Assembly: GCA_946479285.1 (NCBI GenBank)
Contig: CAMLFH010000016.1
Coordinates: 1-64,000, forward strand
Source: an uncultured Flavobacteriales bacterium
GTDB taxonomy: Bacteria > Bacteroidota > Bacteroidia > Flavobacteriales > Crocinitomicaceae
Direction: 5' to 3'
DNA length: 64,000 bases
Of this stretch, positions 62,857 through 64,000 are shown piece by piece. A program made the position numbers and the translations under genes. A model generated the notes under the pieces. The model was not told where the DNA came from and ran no database searches. It saw only the letters and a list, made by a program, of their open reading frames with translations. How positions within the stretch are numbered: position 1 is the first letter of the stretch; each line of letters opens with the position of its first letter.

Positions 62857-63377
62857 GTGAGTACTTTTCAGAAATGGACAAGCAGCCGGAGCAAGACCAA
62901 AAAAGACCGGTTTTGTTAACAGTGCTTTGCGTTTTAAGTTTTATAGTCGTTGGATTCGGTCTGTTGGAAGTTTTATTTACTTTGATTGGCGGACAACCAA
63001 GTCCTGAGAAAATTGAATCAGCTTATAATCAAATCATTCAAATGAGCAGTGAGATGCGCGACAAGCAAATGGTTGTCATTGCAGAAATGTTAGAACAGGG
63101 TGCAGAGTTAGCCAGGTATCAGCAATACCGTTATTGGTCGGTTTTAGGTGTAAAAACTTTGACCATGATCACAGGTTTTTTTGGTGTACTCTTTATGTTG
63201 AAAGGGAGAAAGCTGGGATTTCATTTGTACATCATTTACAACCTTTTGAGTATTGGTGGAAAATTCCTGATCGTTCCGTCTGAGATGGTTCCAATGGTAT
63301 CTGTAATCTTCGATTTGATTGTTTCAGGAGTGTTTATTTTGCTTTACAGCCGAAGCCTGAAGTGGATGAATAAGTAA
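62853..63377 (+). CDS. Four-helix membrane protein, unknown function
   Basis: A 174-residue inner-membrane protein: a short charged N-terminus, helix 1 (VLLTVLCVLSFIVVGFGLLE), a soluble segment of about 50 residues (PSPEKIESAYNQIIQMSSEM), then three more helices (YWSVLGVKTLTMITGFFGVL; LGFHLYIIYNLLSIGGKFLI; VSVIFDLIVSGVFILLYSRS). I recognise no family beyond general similarity to small Bacteroidota membrane proteins. The start overlaps the hutH stop by 4 bases, so it is translationally coupled to it. No transporter motif is visible, and a role in histidine uptake would be speculation. Confidence 0.75.
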   Translation: MSEYFSEMDKQPEQDQKRPVLLTVLCVLSFIVVGFGLLEVLFTLIGGQPSPEKIESAYNQIIQMSSEMRDKQMVVIAEMLEQGAELARYQQYRYWSVLGVKTLTMITGFFGVLFMLKGRKLGFHLYIIYNLLSIGGKFLIVPSEMVPMVSVIFDLIVSGVFILLYSRSLKWMNK

Positions 63378-63395
63378 ACCGGATAATATAGCTTT

Positions 63396-63437
63396 AAAAG
63401 CCCCGCTCCAATTCATGGATCGGGGCTTTTCTTTTTA
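63396..63437 (+). terminator. Terminator of hisS-hutH operon
   Basis: A 10-bp perfect stem (AAAAGCCCCG at 63396-63405, CGGGGCTTTT at 63421-63430) is followed by CTTTTTA. Its location 19 bases after the stop fits the end of the operon. Confidence 0.9.
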
Positions 63438-63679
63438 TTTACCTCATAATTACCACCTTAATAATTAGTAATTAACACAAATTGGCTACCGTTTAGTGTC
63501 GATAAAAGGACTTTTAAATCTCCTAAATGACATTTAAGTAAACAAATGAGCAATTTAAAAAACGGATAATTACTTCTTATACATTTGTTTCATGTGATTT
63601 TTAAAAATGCGAATGGGCCCTCGAATTTGAAAGATTCATATCATAAATAAATGATGTTCAATCTGTTAAACTATTAAAC
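63438..63679 (+). promoter_or_regulatory. Intergenic region with -7 element of the last gene
   Basis: This AT-rich gap holds no gene that I can support. TACATTTG at 63580-63587 matches the -7 consensus, about 93 bases before the protease start. No TTG occurs at the expected -33 distance. Confidence 0.4.
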
Positions 63680-64000
63680 ATGCGCAAAAATTTACTTTTA
63701 GGTGTAATTTCCTGCATCGGAATGATTTCAAGCGGGAATTCATTTGCACAGGGAGCACAACCGGGTTGTGGACTTGAGAAACAACGCCAAAAACTCATTG
63801 CAGAAAATCCGCAGATCCAGGTGGATTATGAGAAACTGCTCAATCGCTATACGGAGAACCGATTAGTGAACGGGAAATCGGAAACCATCCGCGTTATCCC
63901 CATTGTATTCCATGTTGTTCATGAATATGGAGAAGAAAATATCTCCGATCAACAGGTACAGGATGCCGTTCGGATTTTAAACGAGGATTTCGGGAAAAAG
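63680..64000 (+). CDS. M43-type secreted protease, N-terminal part (cut by window edge)
   Basis: An open frame starts at ATG 63680 and runs 107 codons to the window edge. It begins with a signal peptide (RKNLLLGVISCIGMISSGNS, then FAQG), followed by a short pro-region and IRVIPIVFHVVHEYGEENIS and QQVQDAVRILNEDFGKK. This last block is the start of the pappalysin/cytophagalysin (M43) catalytic domain; the protease at 22972 has the matching [15 protein letters not shown] and [11 protein letters not shown]. The zinc-binding motif lies beyond the window, so activity cannot be judged. It is probably exported and may carry a T9SS domain. Confidence 0.8.
   Translation, partial: MRKNLLLGVISCIGMISSGNSFAQGAQPGCGLEKQRQKLIAENPQIQVDYEKLLNRYTENRLVNGKSETIRVIPIVFHVVHEYGEENISDQQVQDAVRILNEDFGKK

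Noticed and set aside
1..64000. tRNA, rRNA, insertion sequence, prophage or integron
   Set aside because: No cloverleaf-like gene, transposase, integrase or terminal inverted repeat flanked by a target duplication was seen when reading the intergenic regions. A tRNA-specific scan could not be run.

Overview
The window looks like a chromosomal segment from a Bacteroidota bacterium of the Flavobacteriales type. A Crocinitomicaceae/Fluviicola-like source is my best guess, and no marker gene here proves it. The evidence is type IX secretion (T9SS) C-terminal sorting domains on several secreted proteins, promoter elements of the TTG-N~20-TAnnTTTG type, the small DUF4295 gene beside rpmB/rpmG, a fused IcmF mutase, and RHS genes of the Bacteroidota kind. 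I saw no tRNA, rRNA, CRISPR array, insertion sequence or prophage.

Layout. 1-2644 (minus strand): a cut-off gene, a small membrane protein and a TPR/SpoIIE-type phosphatase. 2793-3245: a hot-dog thioesterase. 3340-6944 (minus): a LytTR response regulator and its propeller-type sensor kinase, overlapping by 4 bases. 7229-10609: the coenzyme-B12 mutase IcmF. 10893-17007: two tandem copies of a two-gene cassette (small secreted protein plus CUB/T9SS protein). 17185-19255: a lipoprotein, a nucleoside phosphorylase and a DUF4197 lipoprotein. 19315-22369: the housekeeping cluster cinA-rpmB-rpmG-DUF4295-ftsY. 22457-29067: a small membrane protein and a 2031-residue M43 metalloprotease with seven tandem Ig-like repeats. 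29171-32821: an ACMSD-like amidohydrolase and a large membrane protein with a lipase-like HSMG motif.

33119-50513 is an RHS/polymorphic-toxin locus. A small secreted protein, a DNRLRE protein, a 2129-residue RHS-associated shell protein and a 2712-residue RHS protein form one operon. The RHS protein ends in a variable tip with an HSMG lipase-like motif. A lipoprotein gene on the opposite strand, directly behind the tip, is a candidate immunity gene.

50688-59803 is a complete heme-acquisition locus: a LuxR-type regulator, a T9SS-exported HmuY-like protein, a hemin ABC importer (HmuT, HmuU, HmuV), a HemS/HmuS cytoplasmic heme protein, a TonB-dependent receptor and a second, lipoprotein HmuY. 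Inverted repeats resembling Fur boxes lie just behind the -7 elements of both the regulator and the operon, which fits iron control. 59950-63377 is hisS-hutH-membrane protein, and the window ends inside a second M43-type protease gene.

The observations most worth following are the split RHS system with its HSMG tip and a stand-alone HSMG relative 17 kb away, the paired HmuY proteins using two export routes under a shared Fur-like operator, and the duplicated small-protein/CUB cassette with a 95-bp identical tract that suggests gene conversion.
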